Source of the DNA: Rhizomucor pusillus
Lineage: Eukaryota > Mucoromycota > Mucoromycetes > Mucorales > Lichtheimiaceae
Assembly: GCA_900175165.2 (NCBI GenBank)
Contig: FWWN02000236.1
Span: 49,826-113,825, forward strand
Length of the DNA: 64,000 bases
Reading direction: 5' to 3'
This document shows, one piece after another, positions 1 to 10,211 of this stretch (the first letter of the stretch is position 1; each line of letters opens with the position of its first letter). The position numbers were made by a program, and so were the translations under genes. The notes under the pieces are model-generated. The model did not search any database and was not told where the DNA came from. It saw only the letters and a list, made by a program, of their open reading frames with translations.

Positions 1-72
1 TTCACATTTTTGGTAAAAAGCATTCTCATCCCTATCATTCATCCATGATACTCAAACTCGAACTTTTTTAGG

Positions 73-509
73 TCTCGAATGGACCGAGGAAGGTATCCGC
101 ACCTACGTTGACGATTCAACAGTTCTGCTTGTCGAATTCAACGAGCCATTCTACGAGCGCGGGCAGTTCGCAAAGGGTACAGCAAATCCATGGAGTTCAG
201 GTGACATCGGCGCTCCCTTTGACCAGGAATTCTATCTGGTAATCATTTTCCTAACCTTGAAGCTTTTGATCTTGTCGTGTTAACAACGCCGAGGCTGCAA
301 TAATTTCGTAGATTCTGAACGTTGCTGTGGGTGGCACCAACGGTTACTGGCCGGATGGACCAGAGAAACCTTGGCGAAACGATGGGCAACATGCAATGAA
401 CGATTTCTGGGACAACAAGGAAAAATGGCTGCCTACATGGGGAAAAGGAAACGAGAATGCAATGGCTATTGATTGGGTCAAAGTTTGGTCGCAAGACAAG
501 GATTGTTAA
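73..509 (+). CDS. GH16-family beta-glucanase-like protein, C-terminal part (5' end outside window)
   Basis: This is the 3' end of a glycoside hydrolase family 16 (laminarinase / beta-1,3-glucan-binding type) gene. The window opens in an intron that ends with AG just before the first coding base. The exon encodes a GLEWTEEGIRTYVDD stretch, typical of the GH16 jelly-roll. A second intron (about 239-313, GTAATC...GTAG) separates it from an exon encoding ILNVAVGGTNGYWPDG, a classic GH16 C-terminal strand, then a WxKVW-type strand and a Cys just before the stop. The catalytic ExDxxE motif must lie upstream of the window, so activity cannot be judged. The likely role is cell-wall beta-glucan remodelling or binding, as a secreted protein. 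Confidence 0.85.
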
Positions 510-722
510 AAGCAGAAAAATCCAAAGATCCCCATATATCCACGAGACATTCATTTATCTATATATAATATAGTCCTTTTCTTTCTTCTTTTCTGATACA
601 ATTGAATGCTATTATTTCTGCCAGCTCTATTGGGAGATTTGCATTAAATGGTGCAACGAGGTTTCCGCTTTTGGCGATTTTGCATTTCATCACGTTTCTA
701 CTCCCCTAGCACACTCCTTGTC

Positions 723-1774
723 ATGACTGACAAACGAGATCTGCCTTTGCAAGACAGATTTCTTGAACTTGTCAAGGTAAGCACAGATCTCTGGGATACT
801 GCTAGCGTTGGACTTACGAGATTTGCCTTAGAATCCACAGTTTTATTGGTGGTGCGGTCATGTCTGCTTTGTACTCAACGCCATGCTTTATTTTACATCT
901 GTCCTGTCACTCCATTCGTTTCCTGGATTCTACAGACGTGCATACGCTGGAGCCCTGGTATCATATGGCATTGTCATCTGGAGATCGCTGGGGGTATGTG
1001 TAGAGAGCGTGAACGAGGAAAAATATAACGTTGCTAAACGCGAATTCAGGTACCAAAAACTGTCAACCTCGACTTCGTAAACGATGAAAATGTTCAATAT
1101 TTTGCATTGGCATTCTACTGGTATTCTTATTGTCCGATCACAGGTACAGACCAAGGGCACATCGATTGAATCAAATCGATACTAACTCGGATTTGGACGT
1201 TGCGCAACAGTTACCTTGCTACCATTCTTCATCTTTTCCTTCTTCCACGCTGTCGCCTATATTCCTAGTACACTTATACCCGCATTAATCCGTGACAGCG
1301 AGAACTCGGCGATCTATAGAGTGTGCCAATCCATGAAACAATACACTGATACACACCATGAACTGGCTATGCAGCTTGCTGCATACGTTGAAGTAGTAGG
1401 CGTCATGGGCCGATTAATCGTTGGCGTCCTTAGGTAAGCATCTCGCTGCATGCTGTCTGTGGCAGTCTATACTGAACCTTGCTGCTAGTTTCCAGACATC
1501 CGTCCTGGCTCTAATCATTTTTGCACATTTCTTGCGTCTCCGCTACTTGTTTTCCAATTACACTAGAGACGCTCTGCATGAAGCAACGGCCTGGCTGGAT
1601 CAGTGGTTCCTGCCGCTGGCGGCAGACGAGCGCCAAGCCGCGCAGCTAGCATCCAAGTTATACAAAAACACAAAAGGCATAGTTATTCGCTATGGAAGTA
1701 CATCTCAGCTAAATAATGCCAGCACTGCTGGTGCTACTACCGCTGCTGGTGCTGCAACAAGCAATGAATCTTGA
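723..1774 (+). CDS. TMEM33/POM33-PER33 family membrane protein
   Basis: This is a multi-pass membrane protein of the TMEM33 / yeast Pom33-Per33 family, which acts in ER tubule shaping and nuclear pore distribution. I start it at the ATG at 723 (MTDKRDLPLQDRF). Spliced exons encode QFYWWCGHV and ALAFYWYSYCPIT, then a long hydrophobic run (LLPFFIFSFFHAVAYIPS), another membrane segment near FQTSVLALIIFAHFLRLRY, and a soluble C-terminal tail ending in an Ala/Thr-rich stretch. Introns are about 777-831, 994-1050, 1143-1210 and 1434-1489, all GT-AG. The stop is only 44 bp upstream of the next start codon on the same strand. Family assignment rests on the aromatic-rich segments and topology; an exact orthologue is not claimed. 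Confidence 0.75.
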
Positions 1775-1818
1775 TAAAGGTGTGGCTTGATTTTTTCTTT
1801 TCACAAGGCAACTGCCAA

Positions 1819-2776
1819 ATGTCCTCCTCCTCTAGTTTTGAATCGCGAAAGCATCAAGTCGTCTCCTCACTAGTCGAAACTCTCGATGCCGAGCGTCGAG
1901 ACAAATCGCCAAAAGGCTTCATAGACGCACCTATACTCAACCTCATTCATATCATTAACCGCCACCGCGATTATTACACAACCAGCAGTTGCTCGGGGCG
2001 GATCGCAATCTATTGTGAAGGCTTGGAAGAACAAGAGAATCTAGAAAAGACGACAAAGGGTGGAAAGTGGCTGTATGTGTCACACGATCCTGTCGATATA
2101 CCATCAGATGCAGGCGACGACTGGATAAAGAGACTGCTTTTCGGATCAGAGTATCATCGCCTAGGCGAACCTGTTCCAAGTGATGCTAAAGATATCAGGA
2201 AGCAACAGCTAGTTTTCTTCAAGTTTGAGCCTCTTGTAAGCCCCGTGAACAATACAACAAGAGACAGGCTTCTTGACAATATTTTTCGTTTCGCTCGGAT
2301 TTTTTTAGATTCTGCACGTAGAGGCATCATCCTTGGAAGCGTGCATGCATCTCAACGGTCTGGCGTTCCAAGCCGGATATCAAAATAGTGGCATCACACC
2401 TTCGCGGACACGGCATATGCTAGCTATCCGAAGCACACACAAACTTGATACGCCAATTGCCTACGTCGATCACGCCACGGATAAAATTGTACCGCTTGTA
2501 GACGCAACATATCTCTTGCTACTTTTAAGAATGTCCAATGACAAGTTTGCTCAGAACTCGGAGCGCATGAAGGCTTTCGAGCAGATCATGGAGCAACAAG
2601 TAATAGCAAGTCAAAACCGTCCCGCGGTAGAAACCAAGGAAGAACGTCGAGAAAGAAAGCGCAGAGAGGGTTTGGCACGGCAACAACAACAACGGCAAGA
2701 TATTGGCGCCAGGGAGGAAAAGGAGCCTCGAGAGGAGGAGGAGCAAGAGCTACTAGCTGATCTTCATTTGGAATAA
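1819..2776 (+). CDS. TYW3: tRNA wybutosine-synthesizing protein 3 (TYW3)
   Basis: TYW3 is the methyltransferase that N4-methylates the yW-86 intermediate during wybutosine synthesis at position 37 of tRNA-Phe. The protein is about 294 aa from two exons (1819-2235 and 2309-2776). The N-terminal half holds the hallmark YYTTSSCSGRIA motif followed by GGKWLYVSHDP. After the intron come ILHVEASSLEA, GYQNSGIT and MLAIRSTH, all family signatures. The C-terminus is a basic/acidic, Gln- and Glu-rich coiled tail. Joining the exons at the GTAAGC...TTTTAG intron restores the conserved ILHVEASSL block, so the splice is secure. Its start lies 44 bp after the stop of the preceding membrane-protein gene. Confidence 0.93.
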
Positions 2777-3006
2777 AGATGATAGCCACGAGAGTTCTAT
2801 TTTTATTTTAAGCTTACTTTTGGTAAGCAGGTGTTCTTCTTGGTCTGCAGATCTTGACATATGAAGGATAGAGAACATACAGTTGATGCCAGTTACGAAA
2901 CGTGACATTGTCCACTCTTTCCTTTGAGATGTAAGAATTCCTCCCCTTGAAGACGTATTCGATGCAGGAGGTTGGGGTCGAATTGGTGAGCGACAGGCCT
3001 GAAAGC

Positions 3007-3013
3007 TATAAAT
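3007..3013 (+). promoter_or_regulatory. TATA-like box upstream of the small secreted protein gene
   Basis: TATAAAT lies 71 bp before the ATG at 3084, a typical fungal spacing. This supports an actively transcribed short gene rather than a chance reading frame. Confidence 0.45.
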
Positions 3014-3083
3014 CGACAAGAAGTCTTCAGACGTTGATCATCACATCAAGACTAGTCGGTCATATACCTGTTTCTATCTCCTC

Positions 3084-3335
3084 ATGCGCTCGCAATTGGT
3101 TGTCTATGCACTTGCACTCGCTCTGCTCATGATGGTCGGTTCTGTCCAAGCAAGCTATTGCGCCTGCACCAATCTGGCTCAAGGTGGCATGATTGACGAT
3201 TCAAAAGCAAGAGCTTCCTGTACTACCAATCAATTTGCCGGAAACCGATGCATTGTAAACGATACCAAGAACTTTATCAACAGCTGCGGGGACAAGGGAG
3301 GCGGCAGCATCTGTCATAATCCCTTTGATAAATAA
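3084..3335 (+). CDS. Small secreted cysteine-rich protein (83 aa)
   Basis: This intronless 83-codon gene starts with a clear signal peptide (hydrophobic VVYALALALLMMVGSVQAS, cleavage probably after Ala-Ser near residue 23). The mature chain of about 60 residues contains six cysteines, an even number suited to three disulfides: CxC near the new N-terminus, then single Cys residues, ending GGGSICHNPFDK. A TATA-like box sits 71 bp upstream. I do not recognise the family. Small secreted cysteine-rich proteins of fungi include effectors, antimicrobial peptides and wall proteins, and nothing here chooses between these. It is most likely extracellular. Confidence 0.7.
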   Translation: MRSQLVVYALALALLMMVGSVQASYCACTNLAQGGMIDDSKARASCTTNQFAGNRCIVNDTKNFINSCGDKGGGSICHNPFDK

Positions 3336-4288
3336 TCAAGTTCAAAAATAAAGCATAGTAATCATTGTTACTGCTTGCCAGATCGGAATGAATGTTGAAC
3401 ACCAAAATCGTAGCTGTCATTTCTTTTTTCATGTTTGGAACACATCTGTCGCTGTCAATCATTTCTGGGAATGGTAAATAAACTTAGCTTGTATGCAAAT
3501 TCATTAGAACAATAAACATTAGCCAAAAATTGAAATCAGGCCATCCTTCAGAATCGATCGCATCTAGACTGAGCAGTTAGCAGCAGATGGATATGGATTA
3601 CCATCGTTGTCTATGGAGAGCACTGCATTCAACGGAGGCAGAGCAGAAGGCTCCATAGTGATAGAAATCTAAGAAATCAGTGATAATCAGGAGCTCGTTA
3701 TCAAAGTATAGTGAGCGAAGAGAGATAATTACGATTTGTCTGTATATTTATTGCTGAACAATCAGAGATATAGAGATATATGCATCAAACTAAGAATTGT
3801 GCTACCATATCATTCCTCACTTGCGGGATCACGGCGCACATCACCGAGAGCGCATCATATTCCTTTCTTTTGATACATTTACGACCTTGGTTCTATGTTT
3901 TGAGAATAGCATCCCAGGCCAATCAATAAATGATCTACTACGCAGATACTTCGCAGAACGTACAAAATGAATTGCACCAACTCGCTCAGCACCTACATCT
4001 GCCTTTACCCAGTTTATTCACTCGTATTATCTGCATGTTTATTGCATGCATTTATTCCAATTATGCTTCTGCAGATGCACGCAATTTTAAAAGAGCTGCA
4101 ACTCGAGTCAATGCTACAGTAAACCAGACATTGAATGCGAAGCCAAGAGAAAGATTTGTATTTCTTGGCGCTGCGACAACCAATCTTCAAGGACATCTGA
4201 CCTTTTAAGTCCGCGGACGGGGAAGCGCAGCATGCATAAACAATGGAAGGAGAGACATTCAACCGTTTGACACAACTCTTTCACTCAA
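3336..4288. other. Intergenic stretch, no supported gene
   Basis: AT-rich spacer between the small secreted protein and the YSC84-like gene. One 92-codon frame (3930-4208, +) begins with ATG but has no recognisable domain, no intron consensus and only a weak hydrophobic stretch, so I do not call it. The last 80 bp serve as leader for the next gene. Confidence 0.5.
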
Positions 4289-5925
4289 ATGCCTTCCGGA
4301 AGCTCATCGCAAAATCTCAACGGTATGTTTACTTTCTGTCTGCATATATTGCTCAACTTGCATTGCTGACCTTGCTTCCCACTCCCAGAGGATATCAAGC
4401 GTGCTGTAAAGATCTTGAATAACTTTACTGGTAAGCGTTCTCGACGCTTCCGTATCCATAACCAGAACTTAACCTTGTCGATACAGATCCTGAGCACAGC
4501 AGCGACGTTCGACGAATAATACCCTACAATATCCTGGCTAATGCACACGGCCTTTTGATCATACGACTCCAACGTGTAGGTGTGGGGTTATCTTGGAAAG
4601 GTGGCAACGGTATCGTCATAGGAAGGTAAGATAGGGTATCCACTCCAGAGTCGCTACACAGGCATCTCATGTCTCTACTTTTGTGATCTAGATTGCCCGA
4701 CGGAAGTATGTTGATAACTGCAAATGTAACATCATCGGCAATTGTGATAACTGACAACACTGCGCAATTTTGAAGGTTGGTCGGCGCCGTCGGGAATAGC
4801 AATGAACGCTGTTGGATACGGCCATCAACTCGGTGCAGATGTGACGGACGCGATCATTGTTATGAATTACCGCTCAGCTATCAAGGCTTTCATGGATGGA
4901 GGTGGCCAGATCCAGCTAGGCGCCACTGTTTCCGCGAGTGCCGGTCCGCTTGGTCGATCAGCGGGCGTGGCTGCATCCGCATCAAGCAATAACCACTATT
5001 CTGCTACATATGTGTACAGGTAAGTCGGCCTAGTCAAAACCAGAATAATATAAATACTGACGGTTACAAAGTGTTTCCAAAGGCCTATATGCTGGTGAGA
5101 GCACGCTTTTAAAATGAGCAACAATAAAACGCTTAAGCGGATGGACATGGAACTGATAGATTATACTATAAAGGCTACGCGATGGAAGGAACAAAGATAT
5201 CAGAAAGACGCACTACCAATGCAAAGTTTTATGGCAGAACCATTAGCGCGCAAGAAATTTTGACCGGGACTATACCGCCACCTGCAGTTGCGCAACCTTT
5301 GTATGACATTCTCGCAAGGATTGGCGCGGGACCCCGCCCAGGATTACCGTTCGCTTCCAGAAAGGCGGCCTCGATATCCTACCACAGACCACCGCCCAAC
5401 CAGGCGGCGCCTTCATCTACTAGCAACAGCCTGGCCAGACACAGTAGCATCGCCGCTCCTGGCATGTCCAAGCATCAGTATCCCGCCGCAGAGCCTTCAT
5501 CATCCAGCGGCCGAGCACAGGCCTTTGCAACAAATCCCAACAACTATGCAAACATGAACAGTGAAAATGTATTTGACGAGCCACCACCACCATACACTCC
5601 TCCTGCTGAGCCATTCGCTGCTGCCGATACAAAGAACCCAGCGCAGTTTGCAAACACCGCCGGCGACGCCAATGGATACGGCATCAGAGTAAACGAGAAA
5701 CGTCCGCAGGATCTGGAGCAGCAGCAGCAGCAATCAGAAGAGCCTTTGTTGGTGGTCGCAAAATACGATTACAAAAGTCAAGAGCCTGGCGACTTGACGT
5801 TCAATGCAGGAGACCACATTGTCGTTACCAAGCGTATGGGCGATCGGAACGCTTGGTGGGAAGGCGAGATTGGAAACAGGCGCGGTACTTTCCCGGCAAA
5901 CTACACCGAAGATGTTACCGATTAA
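4289..5925 (+). CDS. LSB3: LSB3/YSC84 (SH3YL1)-type actin/lipid-binding SH3 protein
   Basis: This endocytic actin-patch protein has an N-terminal SYLF/Ysc84 domain and a C-terminal SH3 domain. At least seven exons give [21 protein letters not shown]..., then [50 protein letters not shown] and NAKFYG, the expected SYLF motifs. One exon (4692-4705) is only 14 nt. The long last exon carries a Pro-rich linker with PPPPYTPP and a Gln run. It ends in an SH3 domain ([19 protein letters not shown] ... [17 protein letters not shown]). The SYLF region binds F-actin and phosphoinositides; the SH3 domain recruits Pro-rich endocytic partners such as Las17. The first ATG of the reading frame is used as start. 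Confidence 0.9.
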
Positions 5926-6482
5926 AGCGAGGAAAAAACTTACACGAAAATACCCAGAATGCTTCTTGTAATATAAATTAGCAGTCGTCTTGTATCAGTA
6001 GCGTATATATAAAAATGCATGTCAGTCAATTTTGAATCATTTGCAAATGAAGCGATATCAAGTTAAGCAGAATGAGCCGCAAAATGCGACAATGTACTGC
6101 AGCGCGGAACCATCAGGAACCATTAACATGTCAACGACGGCTGTGAAATAGAAAAATTTGGTGACAATGTGTATCCAAGCATCGAGAATCGGTCCGAGTC
6201 GACAAATGGATCTACATTAATGCGATGCTTTTTTTCTCTCAGCAAGGATTAGATTATAAAAACATGGTTGCATGATCTGTGGTATGCGAGTGAGAGTATA
6301 TCTATGCATCCAATGTGTGTTTCTATAGATTAAATGTCTTTTTGCCGTAAATCGCAATGTCAGTTGCAGCAGTTGCCACCAACAACAAGGGCATTGGCTT
6401 CATTGATGTCAGGGCACGTCGTCCAAAGAGGAATGACCAGGACATGCACCATGCTGCAAACAAATGTCAGTCAAACGATACC
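5926..6482. other. Convergent 3' region
   Basis: Spacer between the ends of the YSC84-like gene (+) and the 59-aa gene (-). It is AT-rich and UTR-like. No frame with coding character was seen. Confidence 0.5.
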
Positions 6483-6778
6483 TTACAATGGCGGAGCAAC
6501 CCCACCTGTCGAAATGCCAGCACCGTTTTCAGCATCGCCAACGTGAGTTACATAGCTAATGTTGACATCATAGTTGAGCACAGACTTGCAACATACTGGC
6601 AAGCAGCATACTTACCCAGCCCCGGCAAAGATAGCGCCAAAGATCATATTGCTTACCATCGACGGCACTCCTGGAACCTTCTTGACGGCGAATGGTACTG
6701 CTGCGAAAGCTAGAGGCCAACAGCTGTCAGCAAACAAGCACCGTGGACGTTGCCTAGATACGTACACAACGCAGACAT
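6483..6778 (-). CDS. Small membrane-type protein, 59 aa, three exons
   Basis: This gene appears only when spliced: exon 1 6778-6766 (13 nt), exon 2 6709-6616, exon 3 6555-6483, total 180 nt with a stop. Both introns have GTACGT/GTAAGT donors and TAG acceptors. The product starts MSALSFAAVPFAVKKVPG, has a glycine/alanine-rich hydrophobic stretch (MIFGAIFAGAGYVTHV), and ends GISTGGVAPPL. It looks like a tiny one-pass membrane protein, perhaps mitochondrial, but I do not recognise the family. The intron phases fit exactly and both splice junctions keep a sensible hydrophobic/Gly pattern. That makes a real gene much more likely than chance. Confidence 0.65.
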
Positions 6779-7043
6779 TGCCCAGATAGGGTATGGTGTG
6801 TTGGCCTGTCTATCGAGCCATGTATTTTTTGTTTCCACTTGCTGTTGCTGCTGCTGTGACATTTCTCAATCAAGCAAGCAAAGAAAGAAAAGCGGCCCTC
6901 TTTTGTCCCTCCGAGTCAATTTCCAGAAGAGCTGTGTTATTACTGCCGCCACGGGCGCACGGCATAACGCGAGAGACTTATTTGCACACCTCTTTTCGGT
7001 GATCCCCTTTCAGCCAACCACTTTAAATTCCAGACCTGCACCA

Positions 7044-9455
7044 ATGCAGTTTTCTATGCAAACTCCAATGACAAGGGTAGAGGAGCAAGGCCTGCTTGGC
7101 TTCTTACGCTATCGCTCTGAAGCAAAAACCTCTGGTAAAGCGACATTTTTATCGATCCTTGTCAAAAATTCTGGATCTTGACCGTAGATCTAGTTGTCCC
7201 GATTGTCTCTGGAGAGCGTATTCAAATTGGTAGCAGCGTATTTTGGTGAGTTCTCAAATAGATCCAATAGGGACATAATTTGTATTCATCAGGTATCAGT
7301 GATGTGATTATCGACGATCCGCATGTACAAGGGCTGCATTGCACGGTGTTTTCAGTAAGAAAATCAAAGGATGTCCTCTCTAATCAAATGCTAACATGAA
7401 TGGATGATATAATAGGATAGCAACAAACTTGGAAAGTACAATGTGATATATTTAAAGGCATGTATCCCCCGTTTTGCATGTTCCTGAAAGAATTGAGCAA
7501 TGGTGGCTAAAAGTCGTCTCAAGGATCACAGTCGAAACGGAACGTTCCGTAAGTTGATACCTCTGCGGGAAGATTACAGATAGCATTAAATCTCACCGAT
7601 CATCACCAACTAGTCGGCGGATATCTTATTGGAACAGGGCGCTCCGTCGCTCTATATGAGAGATGCAAAATCACAATCGTTGCTCACCCGTATGGTACTT
7701 TGCCACCGTATCATCCTCTCGGCTAGGAAACAAAAAGAGCTTATTGGCAAATGTAGATTTCGAATTTATACCAACATCACCCTGTATGATGCCAACAAAT
7801 TGTTGGAAATCAAATCTTTCGGTTGACGAAGTAACTGAAAGAATAGTCAAGACGCAACCAATGGCAAGTATATTTTGCACGGGACGTATACACTTTTAAT
7901 CTACTGACCTGGATCTCCTAGAACGTTAAAAACGGCAGACAGATCATCCTATGCAACCAAAGCCTTGGAAGCGGGAAACAGAGCATCGTGGAACTTGCAT
8001 ACTTTCAGCACGCTCCCTCGCGGCAACTTGCTTGCAAAATATACACCAGATTCTTTGCGCTCAAATCAATACCAAAAAGTATGCGAAAGATCCGCGAAGT
8101 CGAAATATTACGGATATGCAGACATGTAAGATCGATTTGGTGTTAATGGTGATAACAGCTGCTTATCTTGCTTTCTATCTCCATGGATAGCCCAATATCA
8201 TTCCGCTGGTCGCATCCGATATTGTAGATACTGATCTCTATATAATCACACGCCTGTATGGTCGATATAGCAGAAGCGTATAGACGAAAGCTAACAGCGC
8301 TTGCAGAGCCACGGGTGGCAGTTTGCAAGATCTACTGGATGATCACGAGAACGGGTTGAACGAAGATTTAGTTCTACATATTTTTATGCAGCTTGTCCTT
8401 GGCTTACAGGTACGCTTTGCGGACTTTGTAATGCGCATCTAAAGAGTCAACTTACTGATAGAATCCTAGTATCTGCATTCAGACAGGTTATTTCCCAGAA
8501 GGCAACGGAGAACGATTACTGTCGACGGTGGGCAGCAAGTAAAGCAAGATTACAGCGTTAAAAAACCAATAATCATACATGGAGGTATGACCAGGAAGCC
8601 TTTGATTACATACCATAAAAACTCACTTTTAAATATAGACTTAAAGGCAAGTCGACCCATTTATCAATGGATTGGTTCATTTAAAATTGACGTTGGCGCA
8701 GCCAGAAAACATTCTCCTGTGCGAACGGAATGTATACCCAAGAGTTATGATAAGCGATTTCGGTGTTTCCGTATTTACAGATCAAATCAAAGATCTACTG
8801 GTTGTCGGCACGGATGCGTAAGTAAATGAGGCACACTGTCAACGAAGCCTTTGACGTTGAATTTTAAATCACTGCAGATATAAAGCTCCCGAAATCATGA
8901 AAGAAGAGTTCGATGAAACGCAGTATGCCAAAGCTGATTGCTGGGCCCTGGGTGTTATTCTATACCAGTTACTATGTGGCAAGTACCCATTTGATGAGCT
9001 CAATGTAAAAGAAGCCATCAAAAATGAAGAGCCGACATATGAAGAGCCCACGTGGCAGCACGTGAGCGAAAAAGGTAGAGTATCCTGTACACAAGGGAAG
9101 AAGAAACACGAGTATTGATTTTGGAAATTCGTGATATGTGAAAGCAAAACACGTAGTGCAGGGTCTGCTGCAAAAGAATCCGTACGAACGATTGTCGACT
9201 GCACAGGTCTGTCAAACAGACTGGGTATCAGAGTATCTTATAAAAAGCGGGTTCTTGGAGTTTCTGCGTAAGCAATGGAACGAGTTTATGCGGGAGGAAA
9301 AAGTTTTCCGCCGTATAGAGGTTCTGGAGCGTGCAAAAACATTGACGAGAAGCGTAGCTGAACCTCAAGTACGCGCGCCAGGCAGGCCATTTCGACGAAA
9401 GTTGACAAAAGACGAAGATAAATTAATACAGAGAGTTTCCGCGCAACTTCGATGA
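7044..9455 (+). CDS. FHA-domain Ser/Thr kinase, Chk2/Cds1/Rad53 group
   Basis: DNA-damage checkpoint-type kinase with many exons. The FHA domain reads VIIDDPHVQGLHCTVF, then DHSRNGTF and YLIGTGRSVAL. The kinase domain starts at NGRQIILCNQSLGSGKQ (glycine loop). It continues with LACKI (ATP lysine), REVEIL (helix C Glu), GGSLQDLLDD, YLHSDS, HGDLKPENILL (catalytic loop), ISDFG, GTDAYKAPEIM, and CWALGVILYQLLCGKYPFD. A roughly 105-residue basic tail follows. The catalytic loop reads HGD, not HRD. Two introns need GC-AG splicing (7458-7523 and 8647-8701), and one exon (8639-8646) is 8 nt. The exon pattern around 7230-7300 and 7690-7920 is uncertain. The start at 7044 is the first ATG of the exon; 7059 is an alternative. 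Confidence 0.82.
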
Positions 9456-10211
9456 TCTGTTCATCGTTTATTATTATTAAAATATCTCAACGTCGCTCAA
9501 CGATGAATGAATGCAAAGTTGATGTCACTATAGGCTTCCTTTGGCAAAGTTTTGCTTCGATGATCGAACAAGGAAAGTGTTGTCCGTGTTTCTTCTAGGC
9601 GATATATTATGGTCATTGAGAATTGTTGAGAATTATAGTAGTCGGCCGTCGTCGGGAGAACTGGACCAAAGCTTTTGTTGCGTAGACCAACGAAAACTTG
9701 TTGACAATACTACAACATTTCTTACCGGTTAGCTTTTAGTAGAAGAAGCAAACAGCTCTTTTTAATCTGATCCAGGCCTTGGATTATTATCTGGTTCCCT
9801 GGAAACTTGCATACGTCATGCAAAAATGTCACGCAAAACTTGTTATGGCAAACCTCTGTACCTCGTAGACTTACTGAAGTATATACAGCGCCGATGTTAA
9901 GCATAGCTCATACACACTGGACGTATAAATGTGACAAAAGAAAAAGGGACAATATTGTAGAGCAAAGAAATATATCTCTCATCTCCTCGTAACAGAATGA
10001 TTTCACCTCTCCAAGGAGAAACTGCCCACACAAGACAGCGTGATGGTTGCGGGGAAAAGTTGAGGTCGGGATATAGCCTCAGGCTGTCAAGATACCTGTT
10101 TCAAGACGGTATAATTGTTTCGAGGAATTCGCACGCCGAAAATGTTTCGATATCTCTCCATTGGCACATGCAAATGCCCTTTTTGCTTACCTTTTCACAA
10201 CAACTCGCGTC
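9456..10211. other. Intergenic stretch, no supported gene
   Basis: AT-rich spacer between the FHA kinase and the allantoinase gene. Only short unrelated frames are present. The last 200 bp are the probable promoter of allantoinase. Confidence 0.5.

Noticed and set aside
3930..4208. 92-codon frame upstream of the YSC84-like gene
   Set aside because: No domain, signal peptide or intron logic, and it lies in the presumed promoter. Composition is not distinctive.
7200..7300. Additional GC-AG intron in the FHA exon (A|GCAGCG)
   Set aside because: A GT donor three bases upstream also gives an acceptable FHA sequence, so GC use is not required here.
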